Assembly: GCA_900315155.1 (NCBI GenBank) | Contig: OMYB01000001.1 | Coordinates: forward strand, 62,001 to 126,000 | Origin: an uncultured Selenomonadales bacterium | Lineage (GTDB): Bacteria; Bacillota; Negativicutes; Selenomonadales; Selenomonadaceae | Direction: 5' to 3' | Length of the DNA stretch: 64,000 bases | Shown: positions 30,369 to 40,846 of the stretch, in pieces | Layout: the number at the start of each line of letters is the position of its first letter | Numbering within the stretch: the stretch's first letter is position 1 | Position numbers and translations under genes: made by a program | The notes under the pieces: generated by a model | The model's database searches: none | The model's input: the letters and a program-made list of their open reading frames with translations, nothing else | Told to the model about the DNA's origin: nothing

Positions 30369-31295
30369 TTATGCCCTCCCTTCGATTTCAACCTTGCCGA
30401 CGAGCTCAGAGATATGCCCGATGTTCTGGTCTTCGAGATATTGGTTCAGTCCATCACAGATTTTCATCGTGACAGCCGGATCCGTAAAGTTTGCCGTACC
30501 GACGGCAACGGCACTGGCACCGGCGAGGAAGAACTCGACGGCATCCTGCCAGCAGGTGATGCCGCCCATGCCGATGATCGGCACGTGGACGGCCTGGGCG
30601 ACCTGCCAGACCATGCGCACGGCCACAGGCTTCACGCAGGGGCCGGAGAGACCACCCGTGATGTTGCCGAGCGTCGGACGGTGCGTATGGATGTCGATTT
30701 CCATGCCCATGAGCGTGTTGATGAGTGAAATCGCATCCGCGCCCGCGTCCTCCACGGCTTTTGCCATCGTCACGATATCCGTGACATTCGGCGAAAGCTT
30801 GAGGATGACGGGTTTCTTCGTCTGCGCTTTTGCCACCCGCACGACGGCTGCAGCCGCCTTCGGGTCCGTACCGAAGACGATGCCGCCCTCCTTGACATTC
30901 GGGCAGGAGACATTCAGCTCGATGGCCGCGACGCCATCAACATCCAGCATGCCCGCCAGCTCGCCGTACTCTTCGACGGTGGAGCCGGAGATATTCACGA
31001 TGACGTTCATGCCGTAGGGCTTGATGCGCGGCAGCGTTTCCTTCAGGAAAACGTCCACGCCGGGATTCTCGAGGCCGATGCAGTTCAGCATGCCCATCGG
31101 CGTCTCCGTGATGCGCACGCCATCGTTGCCGCGGCGCGGCTGACGGGTCGTTCCCTTCACCATGACGCCGCCGAGGCGCGCAAGGTCGACGAAGTCTTTG
31201 AACTCCTCGCCGAAGCCGAACGTACCCGAGGCCGTGAGGACCGGCGTCTGCATCTTAATTCCGGCGATCTCCGTATGGAGTCTCTCGTCACTCAT
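30369..31295 (-). CDS. pyrD: Dihydroorotate dehydrogenase B, catalytic subunit
   Basis: A 308-aa FMN enzyme of class 1B with the catalytic cysteine in [11 protein letters not shown]. It oxidises dihydroorotate to orotate, passing electrons through PyrK to NAD+. Its start overlaps the pyrK stop by four bases (ATGA), which fits a stoichiometric PyrD-PyrK complex. Confidence 0.97.
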   Translation of the reverse strand: MSDERLHTEIAGIKMQTPVLTASGTFGFGEEFKDFVDLARLGGVMVKGTTRQPRRGNDGVRITETPMGMLNCIGLENPGVDVFLKETLPRIKPYGMNVIVNISGSTVEEYGELAGMLDVDGVAAIELNVSCPNVKEGGIVFGTDPKAAAAVVRVAKAQTKKPVILKLSPNVTDIVTMAKAVEDAGADAISLINTLMGMEIDIHTHRPTLGNITGGLSGPCVKPVAVRMVWQVAQAVHVPIIGMGGITCWQDAVEFFLAGASAVAVGTANFTDPAVTMKICDGLNQYLEDQNIGHISELVGKVEIEGRA

Positions 31296-32080
31296 GCGAA
31301 CACCTCCTCAGCGCGGAACACCGGGCCGTCTTTGCATACTTTGCGGCGGCCGTGCACCGTATCGATGGAGCAGGACAGGCAGGCGCCCAGTCCGCATGCC
31401 ATGCGTTTCTCGAGCGAAACCTCGCAGGGGATATGATGCTCAGCCGCGATCTTCGCGACGCCGCGCATCATGATTTCCGGACCGCAGACGACGATGCCGT
31501 CATAGTCCGTTTCTTCCTCGAGAATCTTCGGCAGCAGCGTCGTCGTGAAGCCTTTCGTACCGAGGCTGCCATCATCCGTCGTGATGAACATCTGATGGAC
31601 AAGATTCTCATACAGACCTGTCCAGAACAGTTCCCCGGCATTCTTGCCGCCGATGAGGACATCGCCCCGCCCCTGTGTGGCTGCCGCATAGTAGAGCAGC
31701 GGGGAAAGCCCCATGCCACCTCCGACGAGAAGCGGATGCGCGAAGCTCGTCGTGAAGCCGTGTCCTAACGGCCCAAGCACGCCGACCGTCTCCCCGGGCA
31801 TGAGCTCGGCGAGAGCCTGCGTACCTCTGCCGACCAGCCGGTAAATGAAGGCCATGTTTCCCTTCACCGGATCTGCCTCTGCGACGCCCACGGGGCGGCG
31901 CAGGACAAAGGATGCATCCTGCAGGAGACGGATCTGGACGAACTGACCGGGTTTGGCCAGGCGTGCGATTTCGGGAGCATGGACCTGCAGATAAAAGACG
32001 TTTTCCGCGAGTTCCTGCTGCTCCGTCACCTCTGCCTCGATGCTGTATTTTTCTTGCTTTACGTTATTAGGCAAGATCAT
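31292..32080 (-). CDS. pyrK: Dihydroorotate dehydrogenase B, FAD/[2Fe-2S] electron transfer subunit
   Basis: A protein of about 262 aa with an N-terminal FAD-binding barrel ([10 protein letters not shown]), an NAD-binding domain ([11 protein letters not shown]) and a C-terminal [2Fe-2S] site with four cysteines in [12 protein letters not shown]...KVC. It links PyrD to NAD+. Starts GTG, GTG and ATG are stacked at 32086, 32083 and 32080; I list the ATG. All overlap the end of carB, so translation is coupled. Confidence 0.94.
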   Translation of the reverse strand: MILPNNVKQEKYSIEAEVTEQQELAENVFYLQVHAPEIARLAKPGQFVQIRLLQDASFVLRRPVGVAEADPVKGNMAFIYRLVGRGTQALAELMPGETVGVLGPLGHGFTTSFAHPLLVGGGMGLSPLLYYAAATQGRGDVLIGGKNAGELFWTGLYENLVHQMFITTDDGSLGTKGFTTTLLPKILEEETDYDGIVVCGPEIMMRGVAKIAAEHHIPCEVSLEKRMACGLGACLSCSIDTVHGRRKVCKDGPVFRAEEVFA

Positions 32081-35000
32081 CACCACCGCCTACATAGTCC
32101 TGCAGCGAGAGGCTGTAAACGAGCCGGCGCTCCCGCATAAAGGAGAGCACGCGGAGGACTTCCCATGCCGTATCGAGCGAAGTCAGGCAGGCGACGCCAT
32201 GCTCGACCGTTGCGCGGCGGATGTGGAAGCCATCCTTCATGGAGTGCTGCCCCTGCGTCAGCGTGTTGATGACGAGGTTGATCTTGCCGCCCTTGATCTG
32301 CTCGATGATATCCGTGCTGCGCTCATGCACCTTGCCGAGGATCTCGACGTCGATGCCCATAGACTGGATCGCGCGCGCCGTGCCTTCCGTTGCGCAGAGC
32401 TGGAATCCGAGGTCATAGAAGGCTTTCGCGAGCTGCTTCATTTCCTCTTTGTCCTTGTTTGCGACCGTAAAGAGCACGCGACCCTTGAGCGGCACGCGGA
32501 TGCCCGAGCCGAGGATGGCCTTGTAGAGGGCGCGGGCATAGTGGTAATCGATGCCCATGACCTCACCCGTGGACTTCATCTCCGGTCCGAGGGCGATATC
32601 GACATCGGTCATCTTCGCAAAGGAGAAGACCGGCGCCTTGACGGCAACGTACGGTTTCGGCGTAACCAGCCCGGAATGGTAGCCCATCTCCTTCAGCGTA
32701 TGACCGAGGGCAACGCGCGTCGCGAGGTTGACCATCTTGATGTCCGTGACCTTGGAGAGGAACGGCACCGTACGCGAGGAGCGCGGGTTGACCTCGATGA
32801 TGAAGACCTCTCCGTCTTTCACGACGAACTGGATGTTCAGCAGGCCTTTGACATGCAGCGCAAGGCCGAGACGCTTCGTGTAGTCGATGATCGTATAGAT
32901 GACCTTCGCGGGCAGCGTCTGCGGCGGATAGACGGCGATGGAGTCGCCCGAATGGACACCGGCACGCTCGACGTGCTCCATGATGCCCGGAATGACGACA
33001 TCGGTGCCGTCGGAGATCCCGTCGACCTCGACCTCCGTGCCCTCCATGTAGCGGTCAACGAGGACCGGATGATCCGGCGTGACCTTGACGGCGCGGCTCA
33101 TGTAGTCTTTGAGCTCCTCGTCGTTATAGACGATCTCCATGGCGCGGCCGCCGAGGACATAGGACGGGCGGACCATGACCGGATAGCCGATGCGGTTTGC
33201 GCCCGTGAGCGCATCCTCGAGGTTCGTGACGCTGCAGGACTCCGGCTTCGGGATGTGCGTCTGATTCAGGACCTCATCGAAACGCTCGCGGTCCTCGGCG
33301 CGGTCGATATCGTCCACCGACGTGCCGAATACCTTGACGCCTGCTTTCTGCAGGGATGCGGCAAGGTTGATGGCCGTCTGGCCGCCGAACTGCACGATGA
33401 CGCCTTCCGGCTGCTCTTTGTCGATGATGTTCAGCACATCCTCGGTCGTGAGCGGCTCGAAATAGAGGCGGTCGGAAATATCGAAGTCCGTGGATACCGT
33501 CTCCGGGTTGTTGTTGATGATGATGGCCTCGATGCCCATCTCGCGCAGAGCCCAGACCGAGTGCACCGAGCAGTAGTCGAACTCGACGCCCTGACCGATG
33601 CGGATTGGACCGGAACCGAGCACGATGACCTTGCGCTTGCTGGAAACCTCGACCTCATCCTCCTGCGCATGGAACGTCGAGTAATAGTACGGCGTAGCAG
33701 CGGCGAACTCGGCGGCACAGGTATCGACCATCTTGTATTTCGGCAGGATGCCGTCCGTCTTGCGCATCGTACGGATTTCGTCCGCCGTCTTACCCGTGAT
33801 TTCTGCAATGGAGATATCGGCGAGACCGACATCCTTTGCCTCCGTCAAAAGATGCGGCGTGAGCGGCTCATTGGCGAGCAGGTTCTCGATGTCCGTGATG
33901 TTCTTGATCTTGTTTAGGAACCACGTGTCGATCTTCGTGATCGCATGAATCTCGTCGATGGTAGCCACATGGCGGCGCAGGGCCTCCGCGATGACGAAGA
34001 GGCGCTCATCGTTGATGCGCGAAAGGTTGCGCTTCACGCGATCATCGTCCCAGTCATCCATCTTCTCCATATGGAGGCGGTGCACGCCGATTTCGAGCGA
34101 ACGAACCGCCTTCAGCAGCGCGCCCTCGAAGTTGCGATCGATGCTCATGACCTCGCCCGTCGCCTTCATCTGCGTGCCGAGCGTATGGTCCGCGTATACG
34201 AACTTATCGAACGGCCAGCGCGGGAATTTGACGACGCAGTAGTCGAGTGCCGGCTCGAAGCATGCCTTCGTCTTCTGCGTGACGGCGTTCGTGATTTCAT
34301 CGAGCGTATAGCCGATAGCGACCTTTGCCGAAACCTTGGCGATCGGATAGCCCGTAGCTTTCGATGCCAGGGCCGAGGAACGCGATACACGCGGGTTGAC
34401 CTCGATGACATAGTATTTGTTGCTGTTCGGGTCCAGGGCATACTGCGCGTTGCAGCCGCCCTCGATGCCGAGCTCGCGGATGATGCGGATGGAGGCGCTG
34501 CGGAGCATCTGATACTCATGGTCCGTCAGCGTCTGCGAGGGTGCCACGACGACGGAATCGCCCGTATGGACACCGACCGGATCGACGTTCTCCATGTTGC
34601 AGACCGTGATGCAGTTGTCGGCGCTGTCGCGCATGACCTCGTACTCGATTTCTTTCCAGCCGGCCACGCTGCGCTCGATGAGCACCTGGCCGATCATGGA
34701 GTAGTTGAGGCCCTTGATGACGATATCGACGAGGTCCTCCTCGTTATCGGCGATACCGCCGCCCGTGCCGCCCATCGTGTAGGCCGGGCGGACGATGACC
34801 GGATAGCCGATCTTGTTCGCGAAATCGACGGCATCCGGCACGCTCTCGACGATCGTGCTCTCCGGAATCGGCTCGCCGAGCTTCTCCATCGTCTCTTTGA
34901 ACATCTCGCGGTCCTCGGCACGCTCAATGGCCTTGAGCGGTGTGCCGAGCAGCTCGACGTGATATTTCTCGAGCGCACCCTTCTCGGCAAGCTGTACGGC

Positions 35001-35294
35001 GAGGTTCAGGCCTGCCTGTCCGCCGAGAGTCGCGAGAAGGCCGTCCGGACGCTCCTTCGCGATGATCTCCTCGAGGAACTCCTCCGTCAGAGGCTCGATA
35101 TAGACGCGGTCGGCGATATGCGTATCGGTCATGATCGTGGCCGGGTTGGAGTTCACGAGCACGACCTCGAGCCCCTCCTCTTTCAGCGCGCGGCAGGCCT
35201 GCGAGCCAGCGTAATCGAACTCCGCAGCCTGACCGATGATGATCGGGCCAGAACCGATGACCATGACTTTTTTGAGATTTTCTTTCTTCGGCAC
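32067..35294 (-). CDS. carB: Carbamoyl-phosphate synthase large subunit
   Basis: A 1075-aa subunit of usual length: two ATP-grasp halves (about 1-400 and 550-935), an oligomerisation region between them, and a C-terminal MGS-like allosteric domain (about 940-1075). It makes carbamoyl phosphate from ammonia supplied by CarA, bicarbonate and two ATP. Start is GTG at 35294 with a GGGGGA box. It begins two bases after carA and overlaps pyrK. Because the gene lies in the pyr operon it probably serves mainly UMP synthesis. Confidence 0.98.
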   Translation of the reverse strand: MPKKENLKKVMVIGSGPIIIGQAAEFDYAGSQACRALKEEGLEVVLVNSNPATIMTDTHIADRVYIEPLTEEFLEEIIAKERPDGLLATLGGQAGLNLAVQLAEKGALEKYHVELLGTPLKAIERAEDREMFKETMEKLGEPIPESTIVESVPDAVDFANKIGYPVIVRPAYTMGGTGGGIADNEEDLVDIVIKGLNYSMIGQVLIERSVAGWKEIEYEVMRDSADNCITVCNMENVDPVGVHTGDSVVVAPSQTLTDHEYQMLRSASIRIIRELGIEGGCNAQYALDPNSNKYYVIEVNPRVSRSSALASKATGYPIAKVSAKVAIGYTLDEITNAVTQKTKACFEPALDYCVVKFPRWPFDKFVYADHTLGTQMKATGEVMSIDRNFEGALLKAVRSLEIGVHRLHMEKMDDWDDDRVKRNLSRINDERLFVIAEALRRHVATIDEIHAITKIDTWFLNKIKNITDIENLLANEPLTPHLLTEAKDVGLADISIAEITGKTADEIRTMRKTDGILPKYKMVDTCAAEFAAATPYYYSTFHAQEDEVEVSSKRKVIVLGSGPIRIGQGVEFDYCSVHSVWALREMGIEAIIINNNPETVSTDFDISDRLYFEPLTTEDVLNIIDKEQPEGVIVQFGGQTAINLAASLQKAGVKVFGTSVDDIDRAEDRERFDEVLNQTHIPKPESCSVTNLEDALTGANRIGYPVMVRPSYVLGGRAMEIVYNDEELKDYMSRAVKVTPDHPVLVDRYMEGTEVEVDGISDGTDVVIPGIMEHVERAGVHSGDSIAVYPPQTLPAKVIYTIIDYTKRLGLALHVKGLLNIQFVVKDGEVFIIEVNPRSSRTVPFLSKVTDIKMVNLATRVALGHTLKEMGYHSGLVTPKPYVAVKAPVFSFAKMTDVDIALGPEMKSTGEVMGIDYHYARALYKAILGSGIRVPLKGRVLFTVANKDKEEMKQLAKAFYDLGFQLCATEGTARAIQSMGIDVEILGKVHERSTDIIEQIKGGKINLVINTLTQGQHSMKDGFHIRRATVEHGVACLTSLDTAWEVLRVLSFMRERRLVYSLSLQDYVGGGDDLA

Positions 35295-35296
35295 GG

Positions 35297-36379
35297 TTAT
35301 TCCCCCTTCTTCAGCATCGCCCAGAACTCGTCGAACAGATACATGTTGTCATCCGGTCCCGGAGCAGCCTCTGGGTGATACTGCACGGAGAAGATTGGCA
35401 TCGTCTTGTGGCGCATGCCCTCCACCGTGTCATCATTGACGTTGATGTGCGTGATTTCTATGGGCAGGTCCTTGACCGACTCGCCATCGACGGCAAAGCC
35501 GTGATTCTGAGAAGAAATCGTCACCTTGCCCGTCCGGAGGTCCTTGACCGGCTGGTTCGTGCCGCGGTGGCCGAATTTCAGCTTGTATGTCTTGGCACCC
35601 AGGGCGAGCGCGAGCAGCTGATGGCCGAGGCAGATGCCGAAAATCGGCTTCTTGCCGAGGAGCTTCTTGATTTCCTCGACAGCGTCCATGACGTCCTCCG
35701 GGTCGCCGGGGCCATTGGACAGGAAAATACCATCCGGGTTCATGGCGAGGATTTCCTCCGCCTTCGTCGAGGCCGGAACCACCGTCAGGCGGCAGCCCTT
35801 GTCATGCATGGATTTGAGGATGTTCTCCTTGACACCGAAGTCCATGGCAACGACGTATGGTGCATGTTCCTTCTGACCTTCCTCCGGCTCGATCGTATAT
35901 GGCTTGTCCGTCGTGACTTCTGCCACCTGATCGTGCGGCAAAGGCACAGCCATGAGCTTGTCGATTTCCTCCTGCGAGGTATCCGCTGAGACGATGATGC
36001 CTTTCATCGTACCGGCGTTGCGGATTTTCCGCGTGACGGCACGCGTATCGACGTTGTAGAGGCACGGAACGCCCTGCTCCGTCAGGAACTCGGCGAGGCT
36101 TTCCTCATAATGCCAGTTGCTGCCATGCTCGCAGAGCTCGCCGATGACGAAACCATGCACAAAGGACTTGCGCGACTGCATGAAAAGTTTCGCGATGCCG
36201 TAGTTGCCGACCATCGGGTAGGTCAGCGTCAGGATCTGGCCGCAGTACGACGGGTCTGTCAGGGATTCCTGATAGCCGACCATACCGGTATTGAAAACGA
36301 CTTCACCTGTGGCCTTCAGGCTGTTCAGCATATCCCCGTGGAAGACGCTGCCATCTTCCAGGATTAATTTACCTTTCAA
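35297..36379 (-). CDS. carA: Carbamoyl-phosphate synthase small (glutaminase) subunit
   Basis: A 360-aa subunit with a class I glutamine amidotransferase domain in the C-terminal half; the nucleophile cysteine is in FGICLGHQ and the catalytic His/Glu in QYHPEA. It hydrolyses glutamine and channels ammonia to CarB. I chose the TTG at 36379, six bases after a GAGGTG box, giving the family-typical opening (M)KGKLILEDG; a GTG at 36388 overlaps the box. Confidence 0.97.
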   Translation of the reverse strand: MKGKLILEDGSVFHGDMLNSLKATGEVVFNTGMVGYQESLTDPSYCGQILTLTYPMVGNYGIAKLFMQSRKSFVHGFVIGELCEHGSNWHYEESLAEFLTEQGVPCLYNVDTRAVTRKIRNAGTMKGIIVSADTSQEEIDKLMAVPLPHDQVAEVTTDKPYTIEPEEGQKEHAPYVVAMDFGVKENILKSMHDKGCRLTVVPASTKAEEILAMNPDGIFLSNGPGDPEDVMDAVEEIKKLLGKKPIFGICLGHQLLALALGAKTYKLKFGHRGTNQPVKDLRTGKVTISSQNHGFAVDGESVKDLPIEITHINVNDDTVEGMRHKTMPIFSVQYHPEAAPGPDDNMYLFDEFWAMLKKGE

Positions 36380-36398
36380 TGAAAACACCTCACAAAAT

Positions 36399-37688
36399 TC
36401 AACGTACTACTCCGTCCTTCATGACGACTTCGCCATCGACGAGGGTCAGCACTGCCTTGCCCTTGAGCTGACGGCCGACGAACGGCGAATGGCTGCCGCG
36501 CGTATAGAACCGCTTCACATCGACGGTCCACTCGAGCTCCGGGTCGATGACCGTGATATCCGCAGCTTTGCCTGGCTCGAGCGTACCCGCGTCGAGGCCG
36601 AGTGCCTGAGCCGGCTCATAGCTCATCTTCGAGATGATGAGCGGCAGGTCGAGATGCCCCGTATGCCAGAGGTCCGTGAGCATGATGCCCAGCGACGTCT
36701 CGAGTCCCGGGAACCCGCTCGGTGCGTAGATGTACTCGCGGTCCTTTTCCTCCTGAGCATGAGGAGAATGGTCCGTGACGATGGCATCGATCGTGCCATC
36801 CTTCAGCCCTTCGAGCAGTGCATCGCAGTCCTTCTGCGTACGCAGAGGCGGGTTGATCTTCGTCGACGTATCGAAAAGGTTCACGCATTCATCCGTCATC
36901 GTCAGATGCTGCGGCGTCACCTCCGCCGTGACGCGGACGCCGCGCTGTTTCGCCTGGCGGACGATATCGACGGCCCGTCCCGAGCTGATGTGGGCCACGT
37001 GGACGCGCGCGCCTGCGTACTCGGCGAGCATGACATCACGGGCTACCGCGATATCCTCCGCGACCGTCGGGCGGCCCTTCAGGCCGAGCATCGCACTGCG
37101 ATGGCCCTCATTCATGACGCCCTCGTCGCAGAGGGAACGCTCCTCATCGTGGTTGATGATGACTTTATCGAACGTGTGCAGGTAGTCGTACGCATTGAGC
37201 AGGACTTTCGCCGTCGGGTCGAAATGCCCGTCATCGGAGAACGCCACGGCGCCGGCCTGAATCATATCCCCGAGTTCGGCGAGTTCCTTACCTTCCTGGT
37301 TCTTCGTGACGGCGCCGATGATTTTCACATGGACCTTCGCGACATCCTCGGCACGCTGCTCCAGGCTGCGCACGAGCGCCGCCGTATCGACCACCGGCTT
37401 GGTATTTGGCATCGTGCAGACCGTCGTAAAACCTCCCGCCGCCGCTGCCTGGCTGCCCGAGAGGAAATCTTCTTTCGCTTCCTGCCCCGGCTCGCGGAAA
37501 TGCACATGCAGATCGACGAGGCCCGGCGTCACAACCTTGCCCGTCGCATCGTAGACCTCCGCACCATCGGCGGAGAGATTCTTGCCGATTTCCTTGATTT
37601 TTCCGTCCTCGATAAGGACATCGGCGACTGCATCGAACTTCTCTGCCGGATTGATGACCCGGCCACCCTTGATTAGTATCGTTTTCAT
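36399..37688 (-). CDS. pyrC: Dihydroorotase (class I)
   Basis: A 429-aa amidohydrolase with the metal-binding DLHVHFREPG motif near residue 58 and length typical of class I PyrC of Gram-positives. It closes carbamoyl aspartate to dihydroorotate. The ATG overlaps the pyrB stop by four bases. The gene precedes carA as in the Bacillus pyr operon. Confidence 0.97.
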   Translation of the reverse strand: MKTILIKGGRVINPAEKFDAVADVLIEDGKIKEIGKNLSADGAEVYDATGKVVTPGLVDLHVHFREPGQEAKEDFLSGSQAAAAGGFTTVCTMPNTKPVVDTAALVRSLEQRAEDVAKVHVKIIGAVTKNQEGKELAELGDMIQAGAVAFSDDGHFDPTAKVLLNAYDYLHTFDKVIINHDEERSLCDEGVMNEGHRSAMLGLKGRPTVAEDIAVARDVMLAEYAGARVHVAHISSGRAVDIVRQAKQRGVRVTAEVTPQHLTMTDECVNLFDTSTKINPPLRTQKDCDALLEGLKDGTIDAIVTDHSPHAQEEKDREYIYAPSGFPGLETSLGIMLTDLWHTGHLDLPLIISKMSYEPAQALGLDAGTLEPGKAADITVIDPELEWTVDVKRFYTRGSHSPFVGRQLKGKAVLTLVDGEVVMKDGVVR

Positions 37689-38632
37689 GCCTGCTTGCCT
37701 CCCGTCAGAACCAGTGTATAGAGTGCCATGCGGATGGCAACGCCGTTTTGGACTTCCTCCTGGATGGCGGAGTTATCCCCGTAGGCAACGAAAGGAGAAA
37801 TCTCCCAGCCTTTGTTCATCGGGCCCGGATGCAGGACGAGCACATCGTCCTTCGCGAGCTTCAGACGTTCCGGGTTCAGGCCGAAAATGCGGGCATATTC
37901 GCGCGTCGTCGGGAACAGGCCGCCTTTCATGCGCTCGAGCTGGATGCGAAGGACCTCGATGACGTCCGCATCCTGGATCGCCTCCTCGATGCGCTCGTGC
38001 ACGACGACGCCCGGCTCCTGATACAGGAAGCGCGGCAGCAGCGTCTTCGGGCCGGCGATATGGACCTCCATGCCCATCTTCCGCATGGCCTGGATATCCG
38101 AACGTGCCACGCGGCTGTGCAGGACATCGCCGAGGATGGCGACCTTCAGGCCTTCGAGGCGGCCTTTGTTCTCCTCTATCGTAAAGAGGTTCAGCAGCGC
38201 CTGCGAAGGATGCGCATGGGCACCGTCGCCGGCATTCAGGATGACCGGGCTCACGACCCTGGATGCATACTCTGCCGCGCCCTCAGCCTTGTGGCGCATG
38301 ACGATGGCATCCACGCCCATCGCCTCGATCGTGTAGAGCGTATCGCGCAGGCTCTCGCCCTTGACGATGCTCGACGAGCCCGCCGTGATATTCACGACAT
38401 CCGCGCCGAGATATTTACCGGCCAGCTCGAAAGACGTACGCGTGCGCGTGCTCGGCTCGTAGAACAGCGTCACAATGGATTTGCCTCGCAGCGTCGGAAC
38501 CTTTTTGATATCCCGATGGATGATGTTCTTCATTTCCTTGGCCGTGTCCAGAATCAGCCGGATCTCCTCCGCGGAAAAATCCGCCAGTGCGAGCACATTA
38601 CGGCCTCGCAGGGATAATCTTTTCTGCTCCAA
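37685..38632 (-). CDS. pyrB: Aspartate carbamoyltransferase catalytic subunit
   Basis: A 315-aa enzyme with the carbamoyl-phosphate loop PSTRTRTSF and the HPSQALLN motif. It forms carbamoyl aspartate. I chose the TTG at 38632, 8 bases after AGGAG; the frame stays open upstream to 38743, but that would cross a promoter-like element and gives residues with no family match. No pyrI regulatory subunit is present. First gene of the operon; a PyrR leader lies upstream. Confidence 0.96.
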   Translation of the reverse strand: MEQKRLSLRGRNVLALADFSAEEIRLILDTAKEMKNIIHRDIKKVPTLRGKSIVTLFYEPSTRTRTSFELAGKYLGADVVNITAGSSSIVKGESLRDTLYTIEAMGVDAIVMRHKAEGAAEYASRVVSPVILNAGDGAHAHPSQALLNLFTIEENKGRLEGLKVAILGDVLHSRVARSDIQAMRKMGMEVHIAGPKTLLPRFLYQEPGVVVHERIEEAIQDADVIEVLRIQLERMKGGLFPTTREYARIFGLNPERLKLAKDDVLVLHPGPMNKGWEISPFVAYGDNSAIQEEVQNGVAIRMALYTLVLTGGKQA

Positions 38633-38662
38633 GTCCGTCACTCCTATCTGATAGTGTTCATA

Positions 38663-38692
38663 ATTATACAATGAATATGCATATTGTTGCAA
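38663..38692 (-). promoter_or_regulatory. Possible second pyr promoter downstream of the attenuator
   Basis: Perfect -10 TATAAT (38663-38668) and a weaker -35 TTGCAA (38687-38692), 18-bp spacer, minus strand. Transcripts from it would bypass the PyrR-controlled terminator. Confidence 0.5.
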
Positions 38693-38744
38693 GAAGACGG
38701 CAAAATAAATCCAGTACTTCTCATTCATGAGACCCATTCTCACG

Positions 38745-38898
38745 AAAAAAGAGCTTCCCTATGCGAGTGCATAAGAAAGCTCCTGAGCTTTACATAAACT
38801 TATTGCGTTTTTATTGACTTCCTTTAGAGCCTCGCAGGACCCGCTTAAAAGGCATATTTCATTGTCTGTATACCCGGGCACTCTCGTTGCCCGTTGTT
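38745..38898 (-). ncRNA. PyrR-type attenuator leader of the pyr operon
   Basis: On the minus strand the leader holds, in order: a 5' hairpin (arms 38888-38893 / 38875-38880); a PyrR-binding stem-loop at 38821-38852 whose loop region GGUCCUGCGAGGCU (38828-38841) matches the published consensus ARUCCNGNGAGGYU at 13 of 14 positions; an antiterminator option (AAAGCUC-AG-GAGCUUU, 38776-38791, extendable to 38799-38803); and a terminator with arms 38751-38756 / 38777-38782 plus an inner TATGC/GCATA stem and a U6 tract (38745-38750). The antiterminator and terminator share the GAGCUUU segment and exclude each other. UMP-bound PyrR is expected to favour termination. Confidence 0.85.
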
Positions 38899-38904
38899 AC
38901 CTGC

Positions 38905-38933
38905 ATTATACTGCAAATAAAGAAACCGGTCAA
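38905..38933 (-). promoter_or_regulatory. Main promoter of the pyr operon
   Basis: Minus-strand -35 TTGACC (38928-38933), exact 17-bp spacer and perfect -10 TATAAT (38905-38910). Transcription would start near 38898, at the head of the attenuator leader. Confidence 0.8.
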
Positions 38934-38955
38934 GTGTCCTGTTTCACCAGATGCA

Positions 38956-38988
38956 TAAAAAATAACCTGCCCACCAAAGAGCAGGTTA
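38956..38988 (-). terminator. Terminator of xth
   Basis: Perfect 8-bp stem 38963-38970 / 38981-38988, then a T6 run on the minus strand. Confidence 0.88.
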
Positions 38989-38995
38989 GGACATA

Positions 38996-39748
38996 TTACT
39001 GCAGCTCAAGCCCGACCGGGCAGTGGTCGCTGCCAAAGATTTCGTTGTGGATGGTCGCGGAGGTAATCTGGTCTTTCAGGCGCTCGGACGCGACGAAGTA
39101 GTCGATACGCCAGCCGGCGTTCGTGTCACGTGCTTTGCGCAGGTAGGACCACCAGGTGTAGATGCCCGTCTGGTCCGGATGCAGCGTGCGGAACGTATCG
39201 ATGAAGCCTGCGCCGAGAAGCTCCGTGAACTTGCCGCGCTCCTCGTCCGTGAATCCGGCATTATGATGGTTCGTCTTCGGATTCTTCAGGTCGATCTCCG
39301 TATGGGCGACATTGAGGTCACCGCACACGATGACGGGCTTTTTGGCATCCAGCCCCTGCAGATACGCACGGAACGCATCCTCCCACGTCATGCGGTATGC
39401 GAGGCGCTCGAGGCCGCGCTTCGAGTTCGGCGTATAGACCGTAACGAAATAGTACTCCGGGAACTCCAGCGTGATGACGCGGCCTTCGTGATCGTGTTCC
39501 TCGATGCCGAGGCCATAGGTGACCCCCATCGGCTCGACGCGCGTAAATACCGCTGTACCGGAATAGCCTTTTTTCTCGGCGCTGTTCCAATACTGCTGGT
39601 AGCCCGGCAGGTCAAGGATGGCCTGCCCCGGCTGCATCTTGGTCTCCTGCAGGCCGATTACGTCGGCATCCAGCTGCTGGAACGCATCCATGAAGCCTTT
39701 TTTCAGGCAGGCACGCAGGCCATTGACATTCCATGAAACGAAACGCAT
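38996..39748 (-). CDS. xth: Exodeoxyribonuclease III (AP endonuclease)
   Basis: A 250-aa enzyme of the EEP superfamily. Conserved motifs are WNVNGLRA (6-13), LQETK, the YTPNS segment, [12 protein letters not shown] and the C-terminal SDHCPVGL. It cleaves DNA at abasic sites in base excision repair. It follows lepB by 13 bases and ends at its own terminator. Confidence 0.95.
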   Translation of the reverse strand: MRFVSWNVNGLRACLKKGFMDAFQQLDADVIGLQETKMQPGQAILDLPGYQQYWNSAEKKGYSGTAVFTRVEPMGVTYGLGIEEHDHEGRVITLEFPEYYFVTVYTPNSKRGLERLAYRMTWEDAFRAYLQGLDAKKPVIVCGDLNVAHTEIDLKNPKTNHHNAGFTDEERGKFTELLGAGFIDTFRTLHPDQTGIYTWWSYLRKARDTNAGWRIDYFVASERLKDQITSATIHNEIFGSDHCPVGLELQ

Positions 39749-39761
39749 GCAATCACCTTCC

Positions 39762-40283
39762 TCAAGGCAGAGACTTCATCTTATCGAGCGGCCAGAACAC
39801 AAAACATGCCTTGCCTTTCACGAGACTGTATGGTACAAAGCCGACATCGGCAAAGCGGCTGTCCTCGGAGTTGTTGCGGTTATCGCCCATGACGAACAGC
39901 GTATTCTCCGGAACGGTCGCCTTCGGGAACTCGCTCTTCGTCGGCTCCAGGATGTAGTCCTCCGTCAGCATCTGGTCATTGACATAGACGCGGCTGTCCT
40001 TGATCTCGATCGTGTCACCCGGCGTCGCGATGACGCGCTTGATGAAATCCCGGCTCTTATCCATCGGATACTGGAACACGAGGATTTCGCCCTTCTCCGG
40101 TGCCCGGAAATCATAGATGAATTTATTGACGACGAGGCGCTCCTGCGACTGCAGGGTCGGGCGCATGGACGGGCCATCGACGATGTACAGCTCGACGACG
40201 AACTGGCGAATGATGAAAGCCAAAACGACAGCCACGAGGATGGAAATGATCCAATCCTTGGCTTCCTGACCGATAGAACTCAT
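39762..40283 (-). CDS. lepB: Signal peptidase I
   Basis: A 173-aa short Gram-positive-type signal peptidase. A single N-terminal transmembrane helix (about 11-31) is followed by the catalytic serine S39 in DGPSM and lysine K82 in [13 protein letters not shown], and [11 protein letters not shown] near the C-terminus. It cleaves Sec/Tat signal peptides at the outer face of the cytoplasmic membrane. It lies between rplS and xth, the usual rplS-lepB neighbourhood. Confidence 0.95.
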   Translation of the reverse strand: MSSIGQEAKDWIISILVAVVLAFIIRQFVVELYIVDGPSMRPTLQSQERLVVNKFIYDFRAPEKGEILVFQYPMDKSRDFIKRVIATPGDTIEIKDSRVYVNDQMLTEDYILEPTKSEFPKATVPENTLFVMGDNRNNSEDSRFADVGFVPYSLVKGKACFVFWPLDKMKSLP

Positions 40284-40324
40284 AACATTACCTCTGTTTT
40301 ATCTTTATGCTGGAAATCGACATA

Positions 40325-40356
40325 GAAAAAATAGGGACTGCCGATGGCAGTCCCTA
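40325..40356 (-). terminator. Terminator of rplS
   Basis: Perfect 11-bp stem 40332-40342 / 40346-40356 with a three-base loop, then T6 on the minus strand. Read-through may still feed lepB, as no clear promoter follows. Confidence 0.88.
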
Positions 40357-40368
40357 CCGTAACGCCTA

Positions 40369-40710
40369 TCAGCGCTTCTCAACGATGCGGGCAGCTTTAC
40401 CCGTACGCTCACGCAGATAGTAGAGCTTTGCGCGGCGAACTTTACCGTGACGAACAACCTCGAGCTTTGCGATGCGCGGGGAATGAACCGGGAAAGTACG
40501 CTCGACACCGACACCGTAGGAGATACGGCGAACCGTGAACGTCTCACGGACACCCTCGCCCTGACGGCCGATGACAACGCCTTCGAACACCTGGATACGC
40601 TCACGGGAGCCCTCGACGATCTTCGCATGAACGCGAACCGTGTCGCCAGGAGCAAAAGCCGGAATATCAGAGCGGAGCTGTTCTTTTTCGAGTGTTTCAA
40701 TGATGTTCAT
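40369..40710 (-). CDS. rplS: 50S ribosomal protein L19
   Basis: A 113-aa L19 with the conserved [20 protein letters not shown] region and the [19 protein letters not shown]-terminus. It sits at the 30S-50S interface. AGGAGG lies 8 bases before the ATG. Its usual partners rpsP-rimM-trmD are not adjacent; it has its own promoter and a structured leader, so it is transcribed separately here. Confidence 0.98.
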   Translation of the reverse strand: MNIIETLEKEQLRSDIPAFAPGDTVRVHAKIVEGSRERIQVFEGVVIGRQGEGVRETFTVRRISYGVGVERTFPVHSPRIAKLEVVRHGKVRRAKLYYLRERTGKAARIVEKR

Positions 40711-40782
40711 ATGTAAATCCTCCTATTTTCTCGACGTTCGTGGCGAAACTCATTTTTCGTCCAGAGGACCGCCTTACATACG
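40711..40782 (-). promoter_or_regulatory. Structured rplS leader, possible L19 autoregulatory element
   Basis: The 5' UTR folds into a stem with GGCG/CGCC ends enclosing a GUCC-UCU-GGAC hairpin (about 40743-40772). Firmicutes L19 leaders are known regulatory RNAs; I recognise the position and general fold, not every consensus base. Confidence 0.4.
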
Positions 40783-40788
40783 AATGAT

Positions 40789-40817
40789 ATTATACCAAAT
40801 CTGCAAGGAGCATGCAA
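40789..40817 (-). promoter_or_regulatory. Promoter of rplS
   Basis: Minus-strand -35 TTGCAT (40812-40817), 17-bp spacer and perfect -10 TATAAT (40789-40794). Confidence 0.7.
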
Positions 40818-40846
40818 CAAAAAATTTATAAATTTTTGTTTCCCGC

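Noticed and set aside
32040-35378. Long plus-strand open frames opposite carB
   Set aside because: Same shadow effect; composition rich in R, D, H and V and no recognisable family.
38633-38743. N-terminal extension of pyrB by 37 codons
   Set aside because: It would cross the second promoter and has no similarity to the family; the TTG with AGGAG fits the normal length.
38745-38898. 6S or other free-standing small RNA between xth and pyrB
   Set aside because: Strong promoter and terminator suggested an sRNA, but the PyrR-box consensus and competing hairpins before pyrB explain it better.
40827-40843. AT-only inverted repeat after aroB as a terminator
   Set aside because: The stem is made only of A-U pairs and is too weak to call with confidence.
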